Shown here: piece by piece, positions 26,054 to 33,343 of the stretch | Position numbering within the stretch: the stretch's first letter is position 1 | Layout of the letters: every line of letters starts with the position of its first letter | NCBI RefSeq assembly: GCF_002160055.1 | Contig: NZ_NFJV01000001.1 | Coordinates: 275,548 to 339,547 of the forward strand | DNA from: Mediterranea sp. An20 | GTDB taxonomy: Bacteria > Bacteroidota > Bacteroidia > Bacteroidales > Bacteroidaceae | Length of the DNA stretch: 64,000 nt | Direction of reading: 5' to 3' | Program-made: the position numbers and the translations under genes | Notes under the pieces: model-generated | Told to the model about the DNA's origin: nothing | The model's database searches: none | Seen by the model: the letters and a program-made list of their open reading frames with translations, nothing else

Positions 26054-26943
26054 TACTTTCTCTGCACAATGCGTGCCCCTGCAGGCACATCCTCCGTCAC
26101 CCAGATGTTACCGCCCACCACGGCGCCACGCCCCACGGTGATGCGTCCCAGGATGGTGGCATTGGAATAGACAATGACATCGTCTTCCAGAATGGGGTGT
26201 CGCGGGATGCCCTTGATGGGGTTGCCGTCGGCATCGAGCGGAAAGCTCTTTGCACCAAGGGTAACCCCCTGGTAGAGTTTGACATTGCGACCGATGATGC
26301 ACGTCTCGCCAATGACAACGCCCGTACCATGGTCGATGGTGAAATACTCGCCAATCTGCGCGCCGGGATGAATATCAATGCCGGTTTCGCTGTGCGCCAT
26401 TTCGGTGATGATGCGCGGGATGAGCGGCACATCCAGCAGGAGCAGTTCGTGAGCGATGCGGTAATTGCCGATGGCCCGTATGGCAGGATAACAGCTGATG
26501 ACCTCGCCGAAGGAGTGGGCAGCCGGGTCGCCGTTGTACGCCGCCTGCACGTCGGCAGCCAGCAAGCGGCGCAGACGGGGCAGGGTGCTGACAAAACGGG
26601 CGGCACGTTCGGCGGCCAACTGGTGCAGGGCTTCGTTTCTGCCCTCCTCGACCCGGTTGTCGGCCAGGCAAAGCGCAGCCAGGACCTGCCCTGTCAGTTC
26701 TTCAAACAATTGCTCGATATTAACACCGATGTGATAGGGAAGCGTACGGCTGTTCACCGTTGAATTGCCGAAATAACCCGGAAAAAGAATGGCACGGGCC
26801 AGGTCGACAATACGCCTCAAGGCACGGCCCGACGGCAGAGGATCTCCCTCGATATGCCGCAGGAAAAGCCCTTCGTAGCTCTCGGGAGCCGACAGCTCAT
26901 CAACGGCCTGTGTCAGTATGTGAGTGAAGTTCAATGGACTCAT
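26053..26943 (-). CDS. epsC: Serine O-acetyltransferase (EpsC type)
   Basis: A 296-residue enzyme making O-acetylserine from serine and acetyl-CoA, the first step of cysteine synthesis. The N-terminal helical domain (about 1-150) is of the long EpsC form. The left-handed beta-helix has hexapeptide repeats: IDIHPGAQIGEYFTIDHGTG (with the catalytic His-Asp), VVIGETCIIGRNVKLYQGVT, HPILEDDVIVYSNATILG, VGRGAVVGGNIWV. I start at MSPLNFTHI (ATG 26943). The frame running up to 27114 lies upstream of the TATTTTTG promoter box and is not family-like. The C-terminus ends in the usual PAGARIVQRK. Confidence 0.9.
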   Translation of the reverse strand: MSPLNFTHILTQAVDELSAPESYEGLFLRHIEGDPLPSGRALRRIVDLARAILFPGYFGNSTVNSRTLPYHIGVNIEQLFEELTGQVLAALCLADNRVEEGRNEALHQLAAERAARFVSTLPRLRRLLAADVQAAYNGDPAAHSFGEVISCYPAIRAIGNYRIAHELLLLDVPLIPRIITEMAHSETGIDIHPGAQIGEYFTIDHGTGVVIGETCIIGRNVKLYQGVTLGAKSFPLDADGNPIKGIPRHPILEDDVIVYSNATILGRITVGRGAVVGGNIWVTEDVPAGARIVQRK

Positions 26944-26970
26944 CGGTCTCTCAGTCTTGATAAACAGCCA

Positions 26971-26978
26971 CAAAAATA
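26971..26978 (-). promoter_or_regulatory. -7 box upstream of epsC
   Basis: Reverse-strand TATTTTTG matches TAnnTTTG, 27 bases before the chosen ATG. It supports the internal start and implies that epsC is not read from the split-barrel gene upstream. Confidence 0.55.
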
Positions 26979-27117
26979 CGAAGTATTCAGCAAAAAACCT
27001 AAAAAACCGAGGCAGTAAGTGTGCAAAAGCCCTTTTTTGAAACACGCCGAGGCCTTGACCGGCTCTTTTCCACGGTCCGGCAGCCTCTTCGCAAAAGGCT
27101 GTCCGCAGCCCCACAGG

Positions 27118-27594
27118 TCACAGTTCCGAAGGCAGAAGGCCGAAAGAACGCCCGGTCATTTCTTCAACCCGCACCTCCCAAACCAAGACATGCCTCACCG
27201 CCGGCTCGGAATAGCCGCATTCCGCCTCTGTATAATGGCGCATCATCGCATCCAGCGCCCGCCGTTTCTCCACCGGGTCTTCCAACCGTCGCGCCCGTCC
27301 GCGGCACATGACGCTGCGTGCCTTCATGCTGTAGCTGCATGCCATCTGCTCGTGCATCCATACCAGTTCGTGCCCTTCGCTGAAAGTCAGGCACACCCAC
27401 GGGCGTTCATTCAAGAAGCGCACTTTGCTTCCATCGGGGCCTGAATGCAGGTAAACCACGCCGTCGGCATAAGCAAAATTCATAGGCAACACATAAGGCC
27501 GTCCCTGGTCGTCGGTCAGGCCTACCATGCAATAAGGGCAACGGCCGATAATGGCCTCCATCTCGGCACGCTCCGTCAGAATCCGGGTTTTCAT
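27118..27594 (-). CDS. Pyridoxamine 5'-phosphate oxidase-like flavin split-barrel protein
   Basis: A 158-residue cytoplasmic protein of the flavin-binding split-barrel superfamily that includes the NimA relatives. It begins RILTERAEMEAIIGRCPYCM, then GLTDDQGRPYVLPMNFAYADGVVYLHSGPDGSKV and FLNERPWVCLTF. The final helix region carries the conserved HVLVWEVRVEEMTGR motif. Such proteins bind FMN or F420-like cofactors or heme. Sequence does not tell which, nor whether this one reduces nitroimidazoles. It has its own -7 box and shares its upstream region with the divergent Crp-like regulator at 27933. Confidence 0.85.
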   Translation of the reverse strand: MKTRILTERAEMEAIIGRCPYCMVGLTDDQGRPYVLPMNFAYADGVVYLHSGPDGSKVRFLNERPWVCLTFSEGHELVWMHEQMACSYSMKARSVMCRGRARRLEDPVEKRRALDAMMRHYTEAECGYSEPAVRHVLVWEVRVEEMTGRSFGLLPSEL

Positions 27595-27624
27595 GAGTCT
27601 GTTTCTCGTTTTGATTTCTGCCTA

Positions 27625-27632
27625 CAAAGATA
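27625..27632 (-). promoter_or_regulatory. -7 box upstream of the split-barrel gene
   Basis: Reverse-strand TATCTTTG, an exact TAnnTTTG match, 30 bases before the ATG at 27594. Confidence 0.6.
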
Positions 27633-27768
27633 CACATTGTGCCGCGCAAACCATGCGCCGGGATGGATATTTTTCCACGTGAAACACCGAAAGAATCCGC
27701 ACTCTTCCCCACGGGCATGCAAGAGGCCTCTCCATTCACGCATATCTACCTGTCAGACAGCGCATTGC

Positions 27769-27834
27769 TCCTTACCTATAAGAAGCCCGTTCCGAAGCCC
27801 TTGAAAGCAAGCTCCGAAGCGCCCGGCAGCCGGC
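27769..27834. repeat. 22-bp tandem array (three units)
   Basis: Three contiguous 22-base units at 27769-27790, 27791-27812 and 27813-27834. The last two share TCCGAAGC and end in AGCNNGC; the first holds CTATAAGAAGCCC, like the terminal unit of the other arrays. It sits in the divergent promoter region of the split-barrel gene and the Crp-like gene. Apart from this array and the two -7 boxes the 338-bp gap shows nothing else. Confidence 0.7.
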
Positions 27835-27903
27835 TGCAGAGAGCCGACGATACAGCCAGTTAAGATTTTCTCCGCACAGTACAACAAATATGCAACAAAT
27901 CTG

Positions 27904-27911
27904 TAATTTTG
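27904..27911 (+). promoter_or_regulatory. -7 box upstream of the Crp-like regulator
   Basis: TAATTTTG matches TAnnTTTG, 21 bases before the ATG at 27933. Confidence 0.55.
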
Positions 27912-27932
27912 TAAGCAGAATCAAGAATACTT

Positions 27933-28496
27933 ATGGAAAGAATCCTGCAACATATCAATGCCCTCCTCCTCCTCTCGCCCGACACGGAACGCGCCCTCCG
28001 TGCCTGCCTTACCCCCTGCCGTTTCCCCAAACGCCACCTGCTGGTGGCAGAAGGACGGCGCACCGGTGCGGCTTTCTTCATCGAGCGGGGCATCACACGT
28101 TCTTATTGGCTGGTCAACGGCGAAGAAATCACCACCTCGTTTTCCTCCGAAGGCAGCATCGTCTTCAGCATGGACGAGCTATACTATGACAAACCGAGCG
28201 AGGAATATGTGGAAACACTGGAGGAAACGGAAGCCTACCGCATCACGCTGGACAACCTGCGCCACCTGTTCCACACCAACCTGGAGATGGCCAACTGGGG
28301 ACGCATCATCCACCAGAACGAATACCGGCGCCTGCACCGCTCGCACAAAGAGCGGCTCACCCAGCCTGCCGCCCAACGCTATGAATCATTCTGCCGCCAG
28401 TTTCCCGAAGTGATACAGCGTGTGCAGCTGGGTTATATCGCCTCCTACTTAGGCATCACCCTGCCTACGCTGAGCCGGCTGCGAAGCAAAAAATGA
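27933..28496 (+). CDS. Crp/Fnr-family transcription regulator
   Basis: A 187-residue regulator. The N-terminal cyclic-nucleotide-like beta-barrel covers about 20-115 (FPKRHLLVAEGRRTGAAFFI, then GEEITTSFSSEGSIVF). A long dimer helix follows (about 118-150). The C-terminal winged helix has GYIASYLGITLPTLSRLR as its recognition helix (about 168-185). There are no Fnr-type cysteines, and the cAMP-binding Arg/Ser pair is not conserved, so any effector would be different. It is of the short class common in Bacteroidetes. It is divergent from the split-barrel gene and 96 bases upstream of an acyltransferase gene; either may be a target. Confidence 0.85.
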   Translation: MERILQHINALLLLSPDTERALRACLTPCRFPKRHLLVAEGRRTGAAFFIERGITRSYWLVNGEEITTSFSSEGSIVFSMDELYYDKPSEEYVETLEETEAYRITLDNLRHLFHTNLEMANWGRIIHQNEYRRLHRSHKERLTQPAAQRYESFCRQFPEVIQRVQLGYIASYLGITLPTLSRLRSKK

Positions 28497-28541
28497 ATCA
28501 CTTTTTTGTCATAGAACAAATGCTTACAGCCAGAAGATGCG

Positions 28542-28549
28542 TACCTTTG
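28542..28549 (+). promoter_or_regulatory. -7 box upstream of the acyltransferase gene
   Basis: TACCTTTG matches TAnnTTTG, 43 bases before the ATG at 28593. It suggests the acyltransferase has its own message rather than being read only from the Crp-like gene. Confidence 0.55.
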
Positions 28550-28592
28550 TCGCCGTTTAATTAATCTTTAACCATCAAAAAAACAAACTGCT

Positions 28593-29756
28593 ATGTCAAG
28601 ACCTTCTTCCGCTGCCTACGCGGACTCCAAGCCCCACTACGAACTGCTGGACGGGCTGCGCGGGGTAGCTGCCCTGCTGGTGGTGTTCTACCACATTTTC
28701 GAGGGACTGTCTTTTGCCGCCGGAGGCACTGTCATCACTGTCATCAACCACGGCTACCTGGCCGTAGATTTCTTCTTCATCCTTTCGGGGTTCGTCATCG
28801 GCTATGCCTACGACGACCGCTTGGGAAAGACCATGACTCTGGGCAATTTCTTCAAGCGACGCCTCATCCGCCTGCATCCCATGATTGTGATGGGCGCGGT
28901 GCTGGGCGTGGTGTTCTACGTATTGCAGGGCTGCGAACAGTGGGACGGCACGCATGTGGCCACCTCCCTCATCATGCTCGCCCTGCTCTGTGCCCTCTTC
29001 TTCATTCCCGCCGCACCGGGTGCCTGCTATGACATCCGTGGCAACGGCGAGATGTTCCCGCTCAACGGTCCCAGCTGGTCGCTCTTCTTCGAATACATCG
29101 GCAACCTGCTCTACGCGCTCTTTATCCACCGCTTAGGCAACAAGGCACTGACCGTGCTGGTAGCCTTGTCGGGGTTGGGACTGGCCTGGTTTATGTTGTT
29201 CGATATGGTGGGCTACGGCATGATAGGCGTAGGCTGGACGCTGGACGGCATGAACTTCTTCGGCGGGCTGCTGCGCATGCTCTTCCCCTTCTCGCTGGGC
29301 ATCCTGCTGTCGCGCAGGTTCAAGCCACTGAAAGGGGTGCGGGGTGCTTTCTGGATATGCTCTGCCGTGCTTTTGATACTGTTCTGTGTGCCTTACGTAG
29401 AAGGAAAGGCGGAAGCCGTCATCTACAACGGTATCTACGAAGCCCTTTGCATCTTCTTTATATTCCCCGCTCTGGTATGGCTGGCCGCTTCGGGCCGCAC
29501 CACCGACCGCCGCTCCACGCAGATATGCAAGTTCTCGGGCGACATCTCCTTCCCGCTCTACGCCGTGCACTATCCGGTGATGTATCTTTTCTATTCCTGG
29601 CTGATAAAAAACGAATACTATACGTTCGGCGAAATCTGGCCCGTGGCCATCGTAGTCTATGTGGGCAGTATCCTGCTCGCCTACGCTTCCCTGAAGTGGT
29701 ATGACGAACCGGTGCGCAAGTGGCTGACCAAACGCTTCCTGCCGAAAAAGAAATAA
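28593..29756 (+). CDS. Acyltransferase family 3 (OafA-like) membrane enzyme
   Basis: A 387-residue inner-membrane O-acyltransferase with about ten transmembrane segments. The N-terminus has the family signature YELLDGLRGVAALLVVFYH with the catalytic His (near residue 36), then YLAVDFFFILSGFVIGYAYDDR. Members acetylate or succinylate polysaccharides, lipopolysaccharide or other envelope sugars. The gene ends at a strong hairpin shared with the convergent GH9-like gene. Acceptor unknown. Confidence 0.88.
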   Translation: MSRPSSAAYADSKPHYELLDGLRGVAALLVVFYHIFEGLSFAAGGTVITVINHGYLAVDFFFILSGFVIGYAYDDRLGKTMTLGNFFKRRLIRLHPMIVMGAVLGVVFYVLQGCEQWDGTHVATSLIMLALLCALFFIPAAPGACYDIRGNGEMFPLNGPSWSLFFEYIGNLLYALFIHRLGNKALTVLVALSGLGLAWFMLFDMVGYGMIGVGWTLDGMNFFGGLLRMLFPFSLGILLSRRFKPLKGVRGAFWICSAVLLILFCVPYVEGKAEAVIYNGIYEALCIFFIFPALVWLAASGRTTDRRSTQICKFSGDISFPLYAVHYPVMYLFYSWLIKNEYYTFGEIWPVAIVVYVGSILLAYASLKWYDEPVRKWLTKRFLPKKK

Positions 29757-29781
29757 GACGCATACGCAAATGCACAAAACA

Positions 29782-29836
29782 GGCACGGAGCCGCTCTTTC
29801 ACCATCCAGAGATGGGACCGAAAGAGGCTCCGTGCC
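29782..29836. terminator. Bidirectional terminator-like hairpin
   Basis: GGCACGGAGCC-G-CTCTTTC (29782-29800) pairs with GAAAGAGGCTCCGTGCC (29820-29836), a stem of 17 pairs with one bulge. T-rich bases follow on the forward strand. It lies between the convergent acyltransferase and GH9-like genes. Confidence 0.75.
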
Positions 29837-29855
29837 TTATTTGTATACCCAGATG

Positions 29856-31601
29856 TTATTGGGCCCGCTTCTGGCTCAACGCATCCAGCATGGAAGAAGC
29901 AGCTACCAAGGTAGCATTCCAGTCTACAGCCACACTGTTTGAAAGGGCATCCTGGTCCGAATCCAGGTAAAACTCATCAATCATAGACGAAGGATAAGCC
30001 GAGGGAGCAGCGTCGTTACCTGCCGACCCTCCTACCAGCAGACCGGGTACAGGAGCTTCAATGCCGTCGGAAACCGACAGGCTGTGTACCGGATGCATGG
30101 GGCTGTGGCTGCCCAATCCCGTCACATAACAGTATCCCAGAGGATTCCTGCCCAACAGATAGTCCATGTTGCGGTAGGCGTTGGTCAGATAGAACCATTT
30201 GTTGTCTACCATATAGGTATAGGCCAGCGTCACGGCCTGCGCGGCACACTGTTCGGCCAGACAGCCCTTGAAGAAATCGCCCGGCTCATCGCCAAAGGGA
30301 GCATGGAAAGCGGCTTCATCGGCTCCTTTGATGGCCTTGCCTGCATACGAAGTGAGATAGCTCTTCAGCGAGCTGTAGAGTGCATCGGCTGAGGGGTCCA
30401 ACTTACGGTCGGGCAACAGCCAGGTAAAGACTCCCAGCATCCACACGTCCTTGCACCTCGGCAAGACCAAAGCCCTCGGTGCCTTGGCTGCAGCCGAAAC
30501 CAAGTATTTCTGTTGACCGGTGGCATAGTAAAGCTCGGTTTCTGCCCAGAACAGTTCATCGGTCGGATATTCATTGCTGTACGTGTCCGTAGTAATGTCC
30601 GGGTCGTACTGCTCGTTCAGTTTGTCTTGCGCATATACACTTTTCGGATGCTGTCCAGCCCAGTTATATGCCCGCTCTGCTGCCCGCAATGCCTTGGCGG
30701 CAAATCCGGGATAGTCGGCCCGGAAAGGCTTGAACACCTGAGCCGCCTGCGCCATCACTGCGGCAAAGTAAGCAGATGCCTCTACCGATTTGGCTGCCAC
30801 GTACCGCTGCTGCTTGCAGTCGGCAGGTTTCACCAAGCCTTCGTCCGACGTCGTACACACTTTGTGGTACACGCCCCCGTCGGCAGGATCCTGCATGGTC
30901 AGCAGCCACTCAAGGGAATAGTACACCTCGTCCAGCAAGTCGGGGGTCCGGTTGTTGCTTTCGGGGATGTGTGTGTTCTGCTGCGCGAAATATTCCGGGA
31001 AAAGCCGGTAGGCAGTCAGCAGGATGCCTGCGGAATACGCATTGCCGGTGACACTCTTGTCATACCCGCTACCCGTATACCAGCCTCCGGGCACTGCTAT
31101 CCGGTCGTCGGCCTTACGCTTCGGCCCTGCCGCTCCGGGATGCACCAGCACCTCCGTATCGGGATGTCCGGCCGGACGTGCCCACTGTCCGGCATACGTT
31201 TCTTCGAGGGGCATGGAAGCCCGTTGGTAATAAAAGGCCTTCAAGGCAGCATCGGCCACAGGGGCCAAAGCATGTTCCCTGACCTCGAAGACAGCCGTAT
31301 CGCCTTCAAGCAACAGGAAATAGCGTCCCGGTTTGTCCACTGCACCGAAGTTCATGACCGAACGGGCCTGCTTTGTCCACGAATTCAGCAAAGTCGTTTC
31401 GGTGGTACCGGTCAATACTTCTTCACCAGTCGAGGCATCCACCACGCTGAATGTTTTTCCTCCGGCCATTTCTGCCACGGCCACCTTTTCCTGCGTCGGG
31501 TAATACCCCACCTGGTTCAGACGGATTACATCCTGGGCAGGACCGCCACATGCTGCCAATCCCCCTGTCAGGATGCCCAGATAAATCAGTTTTCTGTTCA
31601 T
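29856..31601 (-). CDS. GH9-like lipoprotein lacking the GH9 catalytic residues
   Basis: A 581-residue lipoprotein (lipobox LAAC, Cys18). It has an N-terminal Ig-like CelD_N domain (about 25-112: IRLNQVGYYPTQEKVAV) and then a GH9-type alpha/alpha barrel: KAFYYQRASMPLEETYAGQW, PDLLDEVYYSLEWLLTMQDP, LGRNPLGYCYVTGLGSHSPM. In active GH9 enzymes the sequence GGWYDAGD supplies the base Asp; here residues 172-179 read GGWYTGSG. The acid Glu of the final SNEVAIDWNA motif is Ser556 (SNSVAVDWNA). The frame is intact, so this is not a broken gene; it may bind glycan or have a changed activity. A near-consensus promoter (TTACTTTG) lies near 31731-31738. Confidence 0.8.
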   Translation of the reverse strand: MNRKLIYLGILTGGLAACGGPAQDVIRLNQVGYYPTQEKVAVAEMAGGKTFSVVDASTGEEVLTGTTETTLLNSWTKQARSVMNFGAVDKPGRYFLLLEGDTAVFEVREHALAPVADAALKAFYYQRASMPLEETYAGQWARPAGHPDTEVLVHPGAAGPKRKADDRIAVPGGWYTGSGYDKSVTGNAYSAGILLTAYRLFPEYFAQQNTHIPESNNRTPDLLDEVYYSLEWLLTMQDPADGGVYHKVCTTSDEGLVKPADCKQQRYVAAKSVEASAYFAAVMAQAAQVFKPFRADYPGFAAKALRAAERAYNWAGQHPKSVYAQDKLNEQYDPDITTDTYSNEYPTDELFWAETELYYATGQQKYLVSAAAKAPRALVLPRCKDVWMLGVFTWLLPDRKLDPSADALYSSLKSYLTSYAGKAIKGADEAAFHAPFGDEPGDFFKGCLAEQCAAQAVTLAYTYMVDNKWFYLTNAYRNMDYLLGRNPLGYCYVTGLGSHSPMHPVHSLSVSDGIEAPVPGLLVGGSAGNDAAPSAYPSSMIDEFYLDSDQDALSNSVAVDWNATLVAASSMLDALSQKRAQ

Positions 31602-31826
31602 AAAGCGTTGTTTTTGAAATAAGAATTTGTCATATTACGCCGCCGGCACGAAAACCCGCCTGACATATCCTGCCCAACTTCAGGCTTCCGAAGCCGTATG
31701 CTTCTGATGGCACACGTCCGTGCGACGACACAAAGTAACGATAATATTCTGAAATTCTTCTTATTTCAAAACTTAATAAATGACAACTTCTCCACAAAAA
31801 GACCGGCACTCCCCTTACAGGCCCAC

Positions 31827-33038
31827 TTACTGCTTTTCATGGAACACCACAATCAAATCATTGGAATCTTCGTTCATAGTCTTATATAGTTCCATTACAT
31901 CGGGATGCTTGCGGGCGTATGCATCCAACTCACCGTTGGCTTCCTTCTGCTCCATTACTTTCTGTAACAAGTCATACGGAAGGCGGAAATAGCGTACATC
32001 TTGCTGCACGCCTATCTGATACATATATTCCAGAAGTGGCATTTCTGCATCCAACAACACGTCATCCTTTATCTTTGTATAAGAACGGCTGGTCCATCGG
32101 TTCTTGTCAATCACATTCCAATGAAAAAGACCATCTTTGTACATGAATTTGGACAGAATGAAACGTCGGCTTTCGTGTATGCTACGGTGTACCCAGATAT
32201 ACGAAGATTGCTTGCAGTGGTCTATAAACTCCATCACTGACGGATAATCGCTAAACAGTTCGCCATCGGGCATCGTGTATTCATTATCTTTAAATGAGAT
32301 ATAACCTTTCAAGTCATCTTCTCCCACCTCATAGATACCCCGCTGAAAGGTTTCATAAAAATAACATTTACCTTCCCGCTGATAAAGGACATTCGTTTGC
32401 CCTATCGAAAAGTAATCGTCCGCTTTTGCGTACAAGGGAATCCAAGCCTGCTCCATTTCTCCTTTGTTTGAATCATAGACGTATAATTTATAATCCCCTC
32501 CTTCAGGATTCGGCCTGCTATGATAAAAAGCGTATTTGCCATGCCCTAATACAGCGAAGTCTGTGAAACTTATCCCCATCGCAGGCAGCGGAATGCTTTC
32601 CAAATATTTTCCCTCTTTCAAAGAATAGCGCAGCAGCCTGTCTTCCCATACCAACATATAGAGGATGTCATCAATAACCTTCCATGTAAGCAGCCCTGTC
32701 GTTTCATTCGGTCCCTGCCCGTTTTTCAGAAGCGTCTTTATGAAATTACCTTCCGCATCCAGCAGATGAAGCACGTCTTTGTCTATGGAAGTGGCCTGAA
32801 CTATCCATAGGAAATCGTACGCCTCTATCTGTAACAAAGAAGACAGGATTATTCCTTTCGGTTCTATCAGTTCATAGCCATCCACTAAGTCGGAAAGCAC
32901 AAGAGTCTCATCTTCCGGGATGATCTCCACCTCGTGGGGAGCCTCTATTTCGGGACGATATTGGCTAAGTGCATCTTTCTCGGCACAACTGCCAAACAGA
33001 AAAACAATCAAAAAGGTAAATAGTAGGTAACGCATCAT
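31827..33038 (-). CDS. Six-bladed beta-propeller lipoprotein (module 1)
   Basis: A 403-residue lipoprotein (lipobox LFGSC, Cys18). It is built of repeated four-stranded blades: LHLLDAEGNFIKTLLKNGQG, then YSLKEGKYLESIPLP and YVYDSNKGEMEQAW. The NGQGPNE turn is typical of Bacteroidetes six-bladed beta-propeller (NHL-like, DUF4934-type) proteins. The C-terminal tail SNDLIVVFHEK matches the DNPVLVLVK and DNPVVVV tails of the two other copies in the window. It lies downstream of the TPR/HTH regulator gene on the same strand, separated by about 300 bases with decamer repeats and a small ORF. Likely surface-exposed; ligand unknown. Confidence 0.8.
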   Translation of the reverse strand: MMRYLLFTFLIVFLFGSCAEKDALSQYRPEIEAPHEVEIIPEDETLVLSDLVDGYELIEPKGIILSSLLQIEAYDFLWIVQATSIDKDVLHLLDAEGNFIKTLLKNGQGPNETTGLLTWKVIDDILYMLVWEDRLLRYSLKEGKYLESIPLPAMGISFTDFAVLGHGKYAFYHSRPNPEGGDYKLYVYDSNKGEMEQAWIPLYAKADDYFSIGQTNVLYQREGKCYFYETFQRGIYEVGEDDLKGYISFKDNEYTMPDGELFSDYPSVMEFIDHCKQSSYIWVHRSIHESRRFILSKFMYKDGLFHWNVIDKNRWTSRSYTKIKDDVLLDAEMPLLEYMYQIGVQQDVRYFRLPYDLLQKVMEQKEANGELDAYARKHPDVMELYKTMNEDSNDLIVVFHEKQ

Positions 33039-33118
33039 TGTGTTTGGTTTATTAAATCAGTAAAAAAATTTAGTTTGGTTTCGAAATAAACAAAAAATGG
33101 CTCTCAAAACGCCTTGTT

Positions 33119-33211
33119 TTACCCGCCTGCCAACATCTGTACCATGTGGATATAGGTTTTCAGACAGATGGCACCTAACGCCAAACAAAGGGAACAAATC
33201 AAAACTTTCAT
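33119..33211 (-). CDS. Possible 30-residue hydrophobic peptide
   Basis: An ATG at 33211 opens a 30-codon frame reading MKVLICSLCLALGAICLKTY and then ten more residues, which looks like a short signal or membrane peptide. A near-consensus -7 box (CTACTTTG, reverse strand, 33238-33245) precedes it by about 27 bases. It lies between the regulator and propeller genes of module 1, and propeller genes in Bacteroides are often next to short secreted peptides. The second module has no such ORF. Short hydrophobic frames arise easily by chance. Confidence 0.3.
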   Translation of the reverse strand: MKVLICSLCLALGAICLKTYIHMVQMLAGG

Positions 33212-33273
33212 ACGCAAATCTTTTATTGTTTGTGACGCAAAGTAGAGCATTCTTATCCACACCGCCAAAGAAA

Positions 33274-33314
33274 ACAGTGTACAAAACAGTGTACATTTTC
33301 TACGACAGTGTACA
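33274..33314 (-). promoter_or_regulatory. Three decamer repeats: candidate operator of module 1
   Basis: ACAGTGTACA occurs three times (33274-33283, 33286-33295, 33305-33314), with spacers of 2 and 9 bases; a partial copy GCGTACAC follows. The cluster begins 30 bases after the regulator stop codon and lies upstream of the propeller gene. The second module has three related decamers at the matching place. The rest of the 305-bp gap holds only the small ORF. Confidence 0.55.
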
Positions 33315-33343
33315 ACACCGCGTACACGCACTGATTGACAGCC

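Noticed and set aside
26944..27114. N-terminal extension of serine acetyltransferase
   Set aside because: It is upstream of the TATTTTTG box, is not similar to the family, and runs up to the neighbouring gene's stop.
27118..27594. nim nitroimidazole-resistance gene
   Set aside because: The split-barrel family is broad, and nothing in the sequence ties it to nitroimidazole reduction, so only the family is named.
29856..31601. Pseudogene call for the GH9-like gene
   Set aside because: No frameshift, stop or truncation is seen over 581 codons, and the signal peptide and fold landmarks are kept.
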